Shown piece after piece: positions 44,554 through 53,134 of a stretch of DNA of 64,000 nucleotides; the stretch's first letter is position 1; every line of letters starts with the position of its first letter. Source of the DNA: PALSA-1004 sp963804885 (lineage in GTDB: Bacteria; Pseudomonadota; Gammaproteobacteria; Burkholderiales; SG8-41); the NCBI GenBank assembly GCA_963804885.1, contig CAWDSF010000018.1, positions 62,001-126,000 on the forward strand, in the 5' to 3' direction. A program made the translations under genes and the position numbers. Under the pieces are notes generated by a model that was not told the origin of the DNA, ran no database searches, and saw nothing but the letters and a program-made list of their open reading frames with translations.

Positions 44554-47181
44554 ATGCATGTGAGCTGGATAACAATCGTATGGTCCGGTGCCGCAGCCGC
44601 GTGCGTCACCATGGCGCTTGTGCATCTCGCGATCTGGCTGAAGCAGCCGCGCCGCACCGTCCATCTGGTATTTACCGTGCTCGCCGTGTCGGTGGCAGTG
44701 TCGCGGCGTGCGAGTTGATGCTGATGTATACGCAGACTCCAGAGCAGTTCGGTGCGCTGCTTCGGTGGACGCATGTCCCGGTATTCTTCGCCGTGATCTC
44801 CGTAGCTCTCTTCGTGCGACTCTATTTCAATGCCGGAAGCTGGTGGCTTGCCGGCGCGGCTTGCGGCCTGCGGGCGGTGGCTCTGATTCTCAATTTTTAT
44901 TTCGAACCGAATCTTAACTATCTCAGCATTACCGGCCTGGATCAATTGGAAATGCCCGGAGGGGAAACGGTTTCCATTGCAGCAGGTACTCCCAATCCAT
45001 GGGTGCGTGTTGGGCAGGCAAGTTCATTGTTACTTCTGCTGTTCGTCATTCAGGCTTCAGTCTTACTGTGGCGTCGCGGCGATTACATCGAACGTCGCCG
45101 TGCTGCGGTCGTCGGCGGCAGCGTCACGATATTCGTGCTGATAGGCGCCTCAAGTTCCGCGTTGATGCATGCCGGCTTGATTCAAATCCCGTATTTGATC
45201 AGCATGCCGTTTTCTGGCGATCGTGGCGGCAATGGCATACGAACTGAGTTCCGACGTGGTACGCGCAGCGCAACTGACACAACAGCTGCAGACGAGCGAT
45301 ACCGAGTTGCGTCATAACAAGCGACGTCTCGAAGATGCCGCAGACGCGGCCCAGACCGGCATCTGGGAATGGCACATGGGCCAAAATGAGCTGTGGGTCA
45401 CAGATCAGTTTCGCCGCTTGTTCGGCTTCGGGCCTCAAGAACGCGTGGACATAAGCGGCGTGATTGCCAGAGTACATCCTGCTGACATCGATATGGTGCG
45501 CAAAGCGATAACGCACATGCGAATCCATGGCAGCGGTTATGACGACCTTGAATTTCGGGTGCCGCACGCCGGTCACCCCGATCGCTGGATCGCGACGCGC
45601 GGCAAGGTTGTGCTCGACTCGGCGGGCACGCCATACCTGATGCGAGGCGTTGCGCTGGATATCACGCGCCGCAAGCAAATTGAATCGGAGTTACAGGAGA
45701 GTGAAGCGCGGTTCCGCTCCATGGCGGATACAACACCCGTATTGATCTGGATGGCGGGGCCCGACAAGCTGTTCACTTATTTCAATCAGAACTGGCTTAC
45801 TTTTACCGGGCGCACTCTCGCGCGGGAGGTCGGCGACGGGTGGTTCGAGGGCATACACCCCGACGATCTCGCGCAAAGTCTCGAGACCTTCGGGCGCGCG
45901 TTCGACGCCCGGCAGAAGTTCACGATGGAATACCGGTTGCGTTCGGCCTCCGGAGAGTATCGGTCGGTCCTCGATACGGGCGGGCCGCGGTTGGCGCCGG
46001 ACGGCACATTTCTCGGTTACATTGGATCGTGCGTCGACATCACCGAACGCAAACAGGCTACTGACCTGCTCAGAAAGGAACGCGCATTCCTGCGGCAGGT
46101 TCTCGACATCGACCCCAACCTGATTTTTGCCAAAAACCGCGAAGGCCGGTTCACGCTGGTCAACCAGGCTGTGGCAGACGTCTATGGCATGACAGTCGAG
46201 AACCTCGTGGGCAAACGGCACGAGGACTTCGGTTACGACCCCGCAGAAGCTGAGCATTTTCGCCGCGTCGACAGGCAGGTGATGGACTCGCGGCAGGAAC
46301 AGTTTATTCCCGAAGAACCAATCACGACTGCCAGCGGAAAGACAATCTGGCTGCAAACGGTCAAGCGGCCCATCTTCGACGAGAACGGGCAGGCAAATCA
46401 GATCCTGGGCTCGGCGACTGACATTACGCGGCGCCGGGAGGCGGAGTTCGAGCTGGCGTTGCAGCGCAATGAGCTCACGCATCTCTCGCGCGTTGCGATG
46501 CTGGGTGAGTTGTCGGGATCGCTCGCGCACGAGCTCAACCAGCCGTTGACGGCGATCCTCAGCAACGCACAGGCCGCGCAGCGCTTTCTGGCGCGCGACA
46601 ACGTAGACCTCGACGAAGTGCGTGAAATCCTGAAGGACATTGTCAGCGACGACAAGCGCGCCGGCGAAATCATCAGCGGCCTGCGCCTGCTGCTGACAAA
46701 GGGGGAAATGCAACGCAAGCCGCTCGACGTGAACGATATCGTGCGCGACGTTTTGCGGCTGGTGCGCAGCGATTTGCTCAATACGGGCGTCAGCGTCAAC
46801 ACCGAGCTGGCGCCTTTCCTGCCGAAGGCCGCAGGCGACCGCGTGCAGCTCCAGCAGGTTTTGATCAATCTCGTCGTGAATGGATGTGAGGCAATGACCG
46901 TCATCGCTCCACCCGCGAGGCATCTGCTGTTGCGCACTGCACTGAGCGAAGAGCGCGAGGTACGCGTATCGGTGTCGGACATGGGGCATGGCATTCCGGC
47001 CGACAAGCTGGAACACGTGTTTGAGCCGTTTTTCACCACCAAAACAAATGGCCTCGGGTTGGGCCTCGCGGTGTGCCGCACAATAATTTCCGCGCAAGGC
47101 GGGCGCCTGTGGGCCGCCAACAATACCGAGCGCGGCGCAACTTTTCATTTCACGCTGCCTTCAGTGGAGGCGACTGTATGA
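44554..47181 (+). CDS. membrane sensor histidine kinase with three PAS domains, two compensating frameshifts
   Basis: The reconstructed product has about 875 residues. The N-terminus from ATG 44554 (MHVSWITIVWSGAAAACVTM) has about seven hydrophobic segments to residue 230. Three PAS/PAC units follow (AAQTGIWEWHMGQNELWVTD; ADTTPVLIWMAGPDKLFTYF; VLDIDPNLIFAKNREGRFTL). The kinase core has the H-box LSGSLAHELNQPLTAILSNA, the N-box INLVVNGCEAM and the G-boxes DMGHGIPADK and GLGLGLAVC. One base is missing near 44697 and a T run is one too long near 45212; these cancel, so everything from MAYELSSDVVRAAQ (45232) to the end is uninterrupted. It overlaps the FixJ-type regulator as ATGA and is its likely partner. 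The signal is unknown. Confidence 0.85.
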
Positions 47182-47801
47182 ACGATGCCAGTCAGATGGT
47201 ATTTCTGATCGACGATGAACCATCCGTTTTGAAGGCGCTTGCGCGCGTAATCGGCGCGACGGGATTCCGCACTGCGTCATTCTCCTCGCCCCAGTCGTTC
47301 CTCGAGCAATACGAACCGGCGGCGCGAGGCTGTATCGTGCTCGATGTTTCGATGCCGGGCTTCACCGGACTCGAGTTGCAGCAGGCTTTGATCGAAAAGA
47401 ACTGTTCCCTGCCGATCGTATTCCTTACGGCGCGCGGGGATATACCCACCAGCGTACGGGCCATGAAGCACGGGGCCGTTGATTTTCTTACCAAGCCGGT
47501 CGATGACAACGACCTGATCGCCGCGGTAGACCGTGCATTGGACCGGGAAGCCACAGACCATGTGCGGCGCGCGCAGATCGCGGAGCTTCAGATGCGGTTC
47601 TCTACGCTAACGTCGCGTGAGCAGGAAGTCCTTGGCCATGTGATCGCCGGCCGCCTTAACAAGCAGATCGCGGCCGTGTTAGGCACCACTGAAAAAACCG
47701 TCAAGGTCCATCGTGCCCGCGTCATGGAGAAGATGCAGGCCCAATCGCTGGCCGAGCTGGTGCGGTTGTCGGGCACGGCAGGCATTTCGCCTACGCCCTA
47801 G
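47178..47801 (+). CDS. FixJ/NarL-type response regulator
   Basis: A 207-residue regulator. The receiver domain (1-120) has the acidic pocket IDDEP, phospho-acceptor Asp56 in VLDVSMPG, the Thr of FLTARGD and Lys of DFLTKPVDD. A LuxR-type helix-turn-helix (about 140-200) follows: LTSREQEVLGHVIAGRLNKQIAAVLGTTEKTVKVHRARVMEKM, where the KQIAxxLGTTEKTVKVHR part is the DNA-reading helix region. ATG 47178 overlaps the kinase stop. Regulators of this type bind short inverted repeats as dimers, and the 18-bp palindromes in this window are candidate targets (inference). Confidence 0.9.
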   Translation: MNDASQMVFLIDDEPSVLKALARVIGATGFRTASFSSPQSFLEQYEPAARGCIVLDVSMPGFTGLELQQALIEKNCSLPIVFLTARGDIPTSVRAMKHGAVDFLTKPVDDNDLIAAVDRALDREATDHVRRAQIAELQMRFSTLTSREQEVLGHVIAGRLNKQIAAVLGTTEKTVKVHRARVMEKMQAQSLAELVRLSGTAGISPTP

Positions 47802-47857
47802 CAAGCTGCTTGAGGGGGGCAAAATGAGCATTCCGGCGCCCGTTTCGGGGCCGGGAT

Positions 47858-47875
47858 GTTGGACCAAAGTCCCAT
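47858..47875. promoter_or_regulatory. 18-bp palindrome, site 6, upstream of lone receiver gene
   Basis: GTTGGACCAAAGTCCCAT: 16 of 18 positions as consensus. It ends 37 bp before ATG 47913, which supports that start and places the site at promoter distance. Confidence 0.6.
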
Positions 47876-47912
47876 GGGCAGGGCGCTTTGCGCGCGTTAT
47901 TGTGTCGGCAGA

Positions 47913-48284
47913 ATGAGACAGCCACGCCCCACAGTAGCCGTCGTCGACGACGAGCAATCGATCTGCATCGCCCTGCAACGGCTTATCCGTTCGGCGAACA
48001 TGGACGTCAAGACCTATCCATCGGGCGAGGAGTTTCTCAATTCGCTCCAAAATGCCCGGCCCGATTGCGTCGTGCTCGATCTGCACATGCCCAAGCTCAC
48101 GGGTTTCGACGTGCAAGCGAGGCTCGCTAAACTGGCGACGCGGGTGCCGGTGATCGTTATTACAGGCCATGACACGCCGGAAACCCGCGCGCGCGCAATT
48201 GCGAATGGCGCTGCGGCTTATCTGCTCAAACCCGTCGATGACCGCATGCTGCTCGATGCTATCGCGGACGCAATCGCCGACTGA
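47913..48284 (+). CDS. single-domain response regulator (receiver only)
   Basis: A 123-residue protein consisting of one receiver domain: VVDDEQ acidic pocket, phospho-acceptor Asp56 (VVLDLHMPKLTG), Thr of IVITGHD, and Lys106 (AAYLLKPVDD). It has no output domain, so it may relay or drain phosphate from the adjacent kinase, or act by protein contact. The frame is open to 47856, but ATG 47913 starts where the receiver begins (MRQPRPTVAVVDDE), and the palindrome occupies 47858-47875. It is 112 bp after the FixJ-type gene. Confidence 0.85.
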   Translation: MRQPRPTVAVVDDEQSICIALQRLIRSANMDVKTYPSGEEFLNSLQNARPDCVVLDLHMPKLTGFDVQARLAKLATRVPVIVITGHDTPETRARAIANGAAAYLLKPVDDRMLLDAIADAIAD

Positions 48285-48320
48285 GCCGCACCGAACGCCC
48301 GGGATTTGAAATAAATCAAG

Positions 48321-48374
48321 CCAAAGGAGCAAGCATGATTTCGAGGTGGACTACGTCCGCGGCCGTGGCGCGTT
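48321..48374 (+). pseudogene. 5' leader remnant resembling the Gly-zipper gene start (second)
   Basis: CCAAAGGAGCAAGCATGATT and the codons after it (MISRWTTSAAVA) closely follow the ribosome site and first codons of the gene at 19582 (AAAAGGAGCAAGCATGAGTT; MSSRWIVPAVMIA). Similarity ends where the minus-strand ion-channel gene begins (48375). It is a truncated gene start. Confidence 0.55.
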
Positions 48375-48861
48375 TCAGGCGTCGATGCTGTGCGTTTTCT
48401 GCACCACAGCAGCAAGCACGGCGGTCGACCAGCCAAACATAAGCATCGCCGTCATCGCCTCAAACCCGTCCATGCCTTTCCATTGTCCCGTGAGTGTTAT
48501 GTTGCTGGCGCCGAGCGTGGTGTAGCTGTTGATTGAAAAGAACATCGAGGTAATGATGTCCGGGAGCATTCCCGTCGCCCAATAGAAGGCCGCCCATGCG
48601 ACAACCTCGATAAAGTGCGTCGCCAGCATGATGGCTACGATGGCGACGAGCAGAAATATATGCGGCCCTTTGTCTTTTTGCCCGTGGTTTCCGCGGCGCG
48701 TACCGAATCGTTTGAAACAGCGACTGGCTAGACCCATGCCATGTCCGTGCAGAATCAACGGTGACGCCCATAGGCAGCAGCGCAGCCAGAAACTGGTCGA
48801 TGTAGCGATAATTCAACTGCGCCACGACTTGCGCGACATCCTGAACTGAGTTGTCCACCAT
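48375..48861 (-). CDS. two-TM ion-channel-type protein, one frameshift
   Basis: The opening (MVDNSVQDVAQVVAQLNYRY, then IDQFLAALLPMGVTV) passes through a one-base shift near 48762. It continues as LILHGHGMGLASRCFKRFG, HIFLLVAIVAIMLATHFIEVVAWAAFYW, LPDIITSMFFSINSYTTLGASNITL, and GFEAMTAMLMFGWSTAVLAAVVQKTH. The S-x-N-S-Y-T-T-L-G segment between two membrane helices has the form of a potassium-channel pore loop, although TLGAS replaces the classic T-x-G-Y-G. Reconstructed length about 162 residues. Ion selectivity cannot be judged. Two palindromic sites lie in its upstream gap. Confidence 0.65.
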
Positions 48862-48941
48862 TCCCCCTGGAAGGTTGCGATTCCCTCTTTTATCACAGCG
48901 GCAGAGCACCGTTTGCACTTGGCCGGCGCATAACCGGCCCC

Positions 48942-48959
48942 GTTGGACCAAAGACCAAG
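48942..48959. promoter_or_regulatory. 18-bp palindrome, site 7
   Basis: GTTGGACCAAAGACCAAG: 15 of 18 positions as consensus, left arm complete. It lies 80 bp upstream of the ion-channel start (minus) and 164 bp before the gene at 49124 (plus). Confidence 0.55.
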
Positions 48960-49009
48960 CATGGCCCGTGGCCCGACAGCATTATTTAGCCGACGTGCAT
49001 GCCGGCAGC

Positions 49010-49027
49010 ATGGGACCAAAGTCCAAT
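49010..49027. promoter_or_regulatory. 18-bp palindrome, site 8
   Basis: ATGGGACCAAAGTCCAAT: 17 of 18 positions as consensus. It is 68 bp (start to start) from site 7, in the same divergent gap, and 96 bp before ATG 49124. Confidence 0.65.
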
Positions 49028-49123
49028 TCTCCACGGGGAGCATTCTTTATAGAATTCATCGAAGCAACGACGCCGCATCTGGAAGTTATCCAGCCGCAAG
49101 CCATTCTTCAAAGGACCCAACAA

Positions 49124-49726
49124 ATGCCTAAAACCATTTTCGTAATTCTTGCCGCTCTCATTACCGTATCTCCGCTTGCACAGGCGCAGAAGCCCCCGGC
49201 ATCCGGTGCCACCGTTGTCTCAAGCGAGCCCGGCAAGGCGGTTATTGCGTCGACGGTCGAGGCCACCGCGACAGTTGTTGCCGTCGACAAAGCTACGCGC
49301 ACGGTAACGCTCCAGGGACCTCAACGCACGTTCGACGTCGTCGCCGGCGATGAAGTCAGGAACTTCGACCAGATCAGGATCGGCGACAACGTAACGGCGA
49401 AGTACGTCGAGGCGCTGTCGCTCGAACTCAAAAAGACGAAGGCACCGCTGGATGCCAAGGGCACGGCGGCAATTACGCGCGCGGCGCCGGGCGCGAGGCC
49501 GGCCGCGGCGGCTGGGCGCGAGATCACGTTTCTGGCCGATGTCGTCGATGTGGATCAAGCTAAGAGCACTATTTCGCTCAAAGGGCCAAGCGGCAATGTC
49601 GTCGACCTGAAGGTGCAGAACCCGGATCAGTTCAAGGTCGTGAAGAAAGGCGACCAGGTCGAGGCGGTGTATACCCAGGCAATCGCGGTGTCGGTTACGC
49701 CCGCCAAAGGAGCGGACAGGAAATAA
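49124..49726 (+). CDS. exported protein, paralogue of 22004-22612
   Basis: A 200-residue product with signal peptide (FVILAALITVSPLAQAQ). It shares the full layout of the 22.0-kb protein: the linker GATVVSSEPGKA, first module VEATATVVAVDKATRTVTLQ...VVAGDEVRNFDQIRIGDNVTAKYVEALSLELKKTKAPL, Ala-rich spacer, and second module DVVDVDQAKSTISLKGPSGNVVDLKVQNPDQFKVVKKGDQVEAVYTQAIAVSV. Identity is roughly 60 percent by eye. Function unknown. AAAGGA lies 11 bases before ATG 49124. Two palindromic sites lie upstream, suggesting regulation that the other copy lacks. Confidence 0.7.
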   Translation: MPKTIFVILAALITVSPLAQAQKPPASGATVVSSEPGKAVIASTVEATATVVAVDKATRTVTLQGPQRTFDVVAGDEVRNFDQIRIGDNVTAKYVEALSLELKKTKAPLDAKGTAAITRAAPGARPAAAAGREITFLADVVDVDQAKSTISLKGPSGNVVDLKVQNPDQFKVVKKGDQVEAVYTQAIAVSVTPAKGADRK

Positions 49727-49776
49727 TACCGGCGCAGATGTTCGTTCGTCGATGCGCTTGTTGCCGGATCGCCTGA

Positions 49777-50037
49777 CTACACGGAGAACGTCGCGCCCTT
49801 GATGATGCCGGAATCCGCGCTGTCGCCGGCCGGAAAGATGCTCATGTATTTGACATTATCGAGCGGAATGAAGTGCAGGCCGCCATCGGCTTCGATCATC
49901 AGCGCGCGTCTTTTCAGCGCATCGTCGATCATCAGTTTACGGCGGTACAGGTCTTCGGTCTGGACGGGAAACGTGATCTGCGCCGAGCTGCCGTCCATGA
50001 AATAGATATTGAGTCCGCGTTGCGGCGATTTTTCCAT
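49777..50037 (-). CDS. small protein, unknown
   Basis: An 86-residue protein without signal or membrane segment: MEKSPQRGLNIYFMDGSSAQ, ITFPVQTEDLYRRKLMIDDALKRRALMIEADGGLHFIPLDNVKYMSIFPAG. The pattern of a short beta-hairpin, a basic helix and I-LDNVKYM resembles small FlbD/LytTR-like domains, but I make no assignment. ATG 50037 is chosen as the start of the conserved-looking part; an upstream extension to 50160 is possible but hydrophobic and irregular. It converges with the 49124 gene. Confidence 0.5.
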   Translation of the reverse strand: MEKSPQRGLNIYFMDGSSAQITFPVQTEDLYRRKLMIDDALKRRALMIEADGGLHFIPLDNVKYMSIFPAGDSADSGIIKGATFSV

Positions 50038-50210
50038 TGAATGCTCCGTGGTGGTTGAAGCGCGAAGTAAGGAAATGAGTTGTATTGCCATTATGACACC
50101 CGCTTCGTCGCGCGCAAACTCGCAGAGCCGACGAGCATTGAGCGTCATCCATGCGGCCACGAATGATATGATGGTGCAGCGAATTATCAGTATTTAAACG
50201 AGCGGATCCT

Positions 50211-51278
50211 ATGACTACTCCAAGCCTGCGCGAACTCCCCCGCCTCGTACTGGCCGTGCTGTTTATCGCGATCATGATTGTCGCGAGCCTGTGGATCATG
50301 CAGCCTTTCCTGCCTGCGTTGATCTGGTCAACCCTCGTAGTCGTCTCCACGTGGCCCGTGATGCTGATGGTACAAAGACGTTTGTGGGGAAAGCGCAGCC
50401 TGGCAGTCGTCGTAATGACAACCGGGTTGCTGGTGACGCTGATTCTTCCGATGGCGTTTGCCGTCTTGACCATCATGGAACATGCCGACGACGTGTCCGA
50501 CCGGATCACGAGCGTTGTGCAGGTGGGCGTGCCGGCGCCGCCTGCGTGGGTCGACCGCATTCCGCTCGTCGGCCGCAAGATAGCAACCGAATGGCAGGCT
50601 TTCGCGGACCTTGGCCCTGACGACTTGCAAACGCGCGTCGCGCCGTATGCGCGGGACGTCGCGCGCTGGACCCTCAGCAAGGCTGGCAGCTTTGCCGCGT
50701 TTTTCGTGCATCTGCTGCTCACCGTGATCATTTCCGCTTTGCTGTATGCGTACGGGGAGAGTGCGGCTGCAGGGGTGCGGGCTTTTGCGCGCCGCCTGTC
50801 GGGAGTTCGCGGCGATCAGTCGATCACTCTCGCAGCGCAGTCGATCCGCGCAGTGGCTTTGGGGGTCGTCGTTACCGCGCTGGTGCAGGCCTTGCTCGGC
50901 GGCGTCGGGCTGGTCGTGGCGGGGGTGCCGCTGGCGGGTTTCCTGACGGCGGTCATGTTCGTACTCGCGGTCGCGCAGATCGGAGCCGGACCGGTCCTTA
51001 TCATCGCCACGATATGGCTGTATTGGAAAATGGATACGACGACCGCGACGATTTTTCTTGTTTGGGCGGTATTCGTCGGCACGATCGACAACGTGTTACG
51101 CCCGTTCCTCATCAAGAGCGGCGCCGACCTCCCTCTTTTGTTGATTTTTGCGGGCGTGATTGGCGGCCTGCTCGCGTTCGGCGTGGTCGGGCTGTTTGTA
51201 GGACCGGTCGTGCTGGCGATCGCGTATACCGAGGTCGTAGCGTGGGTACAAGACGTAGACACTCCTGCGCCGGCTTGA
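50211..51278 (+). CDS. AI-2E family (YdiK/TqsA-like) transporter
   Basis: A 355-residue inner-membrane protein of the AI-2E transporter family (PF01594): eight hydrophobic segments, beginning LVLAVLFIAIMIVASLWIMQPFLPALIWSTLVVVSTWPVM. The central pair is QSIRAVALGVVVTALVQALLGGVGLVVAGVPLAG, and the family-typical end is NVLRPFLIKSGADLPLLLIFAGVIGGLLAFGVVGLFVGPVVLAIAYT. Members include exporters of autoinducer-2 and Na+/H+ antiporters; which applies is unknown. No strong ribosome site is seen at ATG 50211. Confidence 0.88.
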   Translation: MTTPSLRELPRLVLAVLFIAIMIVASLWIMQPFLPALIWSTLVVVSTWPVMLMVQRRLWGKRSLAVVVMTTGLLVTLILPMAFAVLTIMEHADDVSDRITSVVQVGVPAPPAWVDRIPLVGRKIATEWQAFADLGPDDLQTRVAPYARDVARWTLSKAGSFAAFFVHLLLTVIISALLYAYGESAAAGVRAFARRLSGVRGDQSITLAAQSIRAVALGVVVTALVQALLGGVGLVVAGVPLAGFLTAVMFVLAVAQIGAGPVLIIATIWLYWKMDTTTATIFLVWAVFVGTIDNVLRPFLIKSGADLPLLLIFAGVIGGLLAFGVVGLFVGPVVLAIAYTEVVAWVQDVDTPAPA

Positions 51279-51468
51279 CCTGATCGTGTAGTCCTATTGT
51301 CGCGGCGGCAGACATGACATGTCGCCCGGCTACCTGGCGCATTTCGCTATTGTGCGCGGTCGCACATATTTTCCCGGCCCCACGATTTAATCTGAGAATT
51401 CGCTTTACGCGCTTATCCGCTGCCTGTGGATAAGTCTTTCTCCCATTCAGGATAGAAAGGAACTCGAG

Positions 51469-51630
51469 ATGAAAAATATTATTGGAACCATAGTGTTGGC
51501 GATCAGCACCGGTGCGCTTGGCGGCTGCGAGACCACGCCGGCCGCTTCACCAAGCGAGACGGCCGGACCGGCGTTGCAGCCGGCTTACTGTATTCAGCAT
51601 CCCAACGAGCCGCGCTGCCTCAAGCCGTAA
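51469..51630 (+). CDS. small lipoprotein
   Basis: A 53-residue product: signal MKNIIGTIVLAISTGALGGC with lipobox LGGC, then a short Ala/Pro/Ser-rich mature peptide ending PAYCIQHPNEPRCLKP with two further Cys. GAAAGGAAC precedes ATG 51469. Such tiny lipoproteins are common; no function can be given. It stands alone, 190 bp after the AI-2E gene. Confidence 0.6.
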   Translation: MKNIIGTIVLAISTGALGGCETTPAASPSETAGPALQPAYCIQHPNEPRCLKP

Positions 51631-51940
51631 AAACTCTAATTCCGTTGGCATGCCGGCGCTTAATTTTTGCACAGGCTTTTCTGTAGGAATTTGTAGGACC
51701 ATTTATGACTTTTTTGGACCCTGCACGGTGGCACCGTATGCCACTCGGAATTCGCGTTTCCCGAGGGAAATTGTAACTAAATGTTGATTTTTTTCGCGCA
51801 GGAATAGTCCTACAGGGGTTTCAGACGTACACTGATACTTGTAGGCCGCAACGCCTATGACAATCGCACTCACGTGGTGGATTTTAAATCGGGAAATGGG
51901 GCCTGGTTTAATCGACGCACGTACAACTCTAGAGGTATGC
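51631..51940 (+). other. 310-bp AT-richer gap with repeated TGTAGGA and a short palindrome
   Basis: No gene is visible. TGTAGGA occurs directly repeated at 51682-51688 and 51692-51698, inverted (TCCTACA) at 51808-51814, and as TGTAGG at 51840-51845. GTGGCA-CCGTA-TGCCAC at 51728-51744 is a perfect 6+6 inverted repeat. These lie upstream of the first PEP-CTERM gene and may be operators; no known protein is assigned. Confidence 0.45.
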
Positions 51941-52645
51941 ATGATTCTTAAACGAAATAAAGAGTTTGGGTTTAGCAGGAATAGCATTAGCAACAACGTT
52001 TGCGTGGGCGGGGGCGGCTAGCGCCGCAGATACACTGCTTACTCTGACGGGTCCGATTGCTGGAAATACGCTGGGTCCACAAAGTGCATCGGCGCCCTGC
52101 GTCATAGCAGGGACGCAATGCCAGAATCCCGCGGGATTCGGCTTCAATAACTTCGCCCAAGGGGGAAACCATAACTTCCTTCAACGCGTATAGCACCACG
52201 CCGACCGCTCAGCTTGCGGATGGCGTCCAGGGCACTCCATATACGGTATCGCAAATTACCGCCGTGGTAGGCACGAGCTTCAATGTGGCGATCGACGTGA
52301 ATACTGCGCAGAATGGAGAAACGCTAAACTCGTTCGAAGTAATTATTGGCGGAGCTGGAGGTGGTAATGACTATTTTTACACCGGACCAACGCTCATTGG
52401 GAACATCAGTAACAATGGGAATGGTTTTGCGGATTGGACGCTAGGCACGATCAGCTTGACAGGCCTGGCCGCCAACACGACGGTCCTATTCCACGCCGTA
52501 TGGAGCGGTGCTTCTGACGGCGCAGAATCGTTTTTCCTCGTATCCGCCACCAGCAGTACCCGAGCCCGAAACTTACGCCATGTTGTTGGCCGGTCTTGGG
52601 CTGATGGGTTTCATCGCCCGGCGTCGCAAGCGTAATCAGGTCTAA
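51941..52645 (+). pseudogene. PEP-CTERM protein 1, three frameshifts
   Basis: From ATG 51941 (MILKRNK) an extra base near 51958 joins the signal peptide SLGLAGIALATTFAWAGAASAAD. The sequence continues TLLTLTGPIAGNTLGPQSAS, FGFNNFAQG; a G run one too long near 52166 leads to TPYTVSQITAVVGTSFNVAI and GTISLTGLAANTTVLFHAVW. A third shift near 52555 gives the C-terminal sorting tail VPEPETYAMLLAGLGLMGFI-ARRRKRNQV. PEP-CTERM proteins are exported and processed by an exosortase, usually ending in the biofilm matrix or envelope. About 230 residues when corrected. Whether the frameshifts are real is open. Confidence 0.72.
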
Positions 52646-52660
52646 CAGTTGTACGGGTAA

Positions 52661-52735
52661 TGCAGTTGCAGTGGAAGTTGCAGTTGCGCTTGTAGTAGAA
52701 GTCGCAGTCGCAGTAATGCAGTTGCAGTAAGCAAT
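52661..52735 (+). repeat. degenerate hexanucleotide (GCAGTT/GCAGTC) tract
   Basis: About a dozen imperfect tandem copies of a six-base unit (GCAGTT, GCAGTC, GAAGTT, GTAGTA). It begins 15 bp after the first PEP-CTERM gene. The remaining gap to 53134 has one hairpin (52763) and no convincing gene. Confidence 0.7.
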
Positions 52736-52762
52736 CGTAAAATCTTGGCAGTAGAGCAGGCG

Positions 52763-52792
52763 GTAGCCCTCCATGAAGCGGTGGAGGGCTAC
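52763..52792. terminator. strong hairpin, possible terminator
   Basis: GTAGCCCTCCA, eight-base loop, TGGAGGGCTAC: an 11-bp perfect stem. No T run follows on either strand, so factor-independent termination is uncertain; it may be another kind of structured element. Confidence 0.5.
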
Positions 52793-53134
52793 TCTGCTTG
52801 CGTGAACTCAAAAGCCCCCGCCTACTGGCGCGACTTTGTTGCGGGAAATGCCGCATCTGCGCAGCGAATTGGTTTTGAGCTTGCAAAGCTGCTTCGTGTC
52901 CGCGAGCGATCCCGAGGTCCGTCTCGACCCACAGCGATCGCAGCAATTACGCCCAAGACGTCGACTGGCAGATCATTCAACTTCCAATCGTCCTACACAT
53001 TCCATGGGTATATTACTACATACTTTTCGGTGGACTCCTACTAGGATAAACACGGTGCATTTGGGATATCTAAAAACAAATGCGTCAGACGTTACACCTA
53101 TTGTGGCCGGTTTCTTTTTTTAGGGGACGAACCA

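Noticed and set aside
51728..51744. TGGCAC-N5-GCC as a sigma-54 promoter for PEP-CTERM gene 1
   Set aside because: The -12 element TTGC is absent and the bases belong to a perfect inverted repeat that explains the pattern better.
52451..52946. Thr/Ala-rich minus-strand frames over the GCAGTT tract
   Set aside because: Produced by the hexanucleotide repeat; they also run into the PEP-CTERM 1 tail on the other strand.
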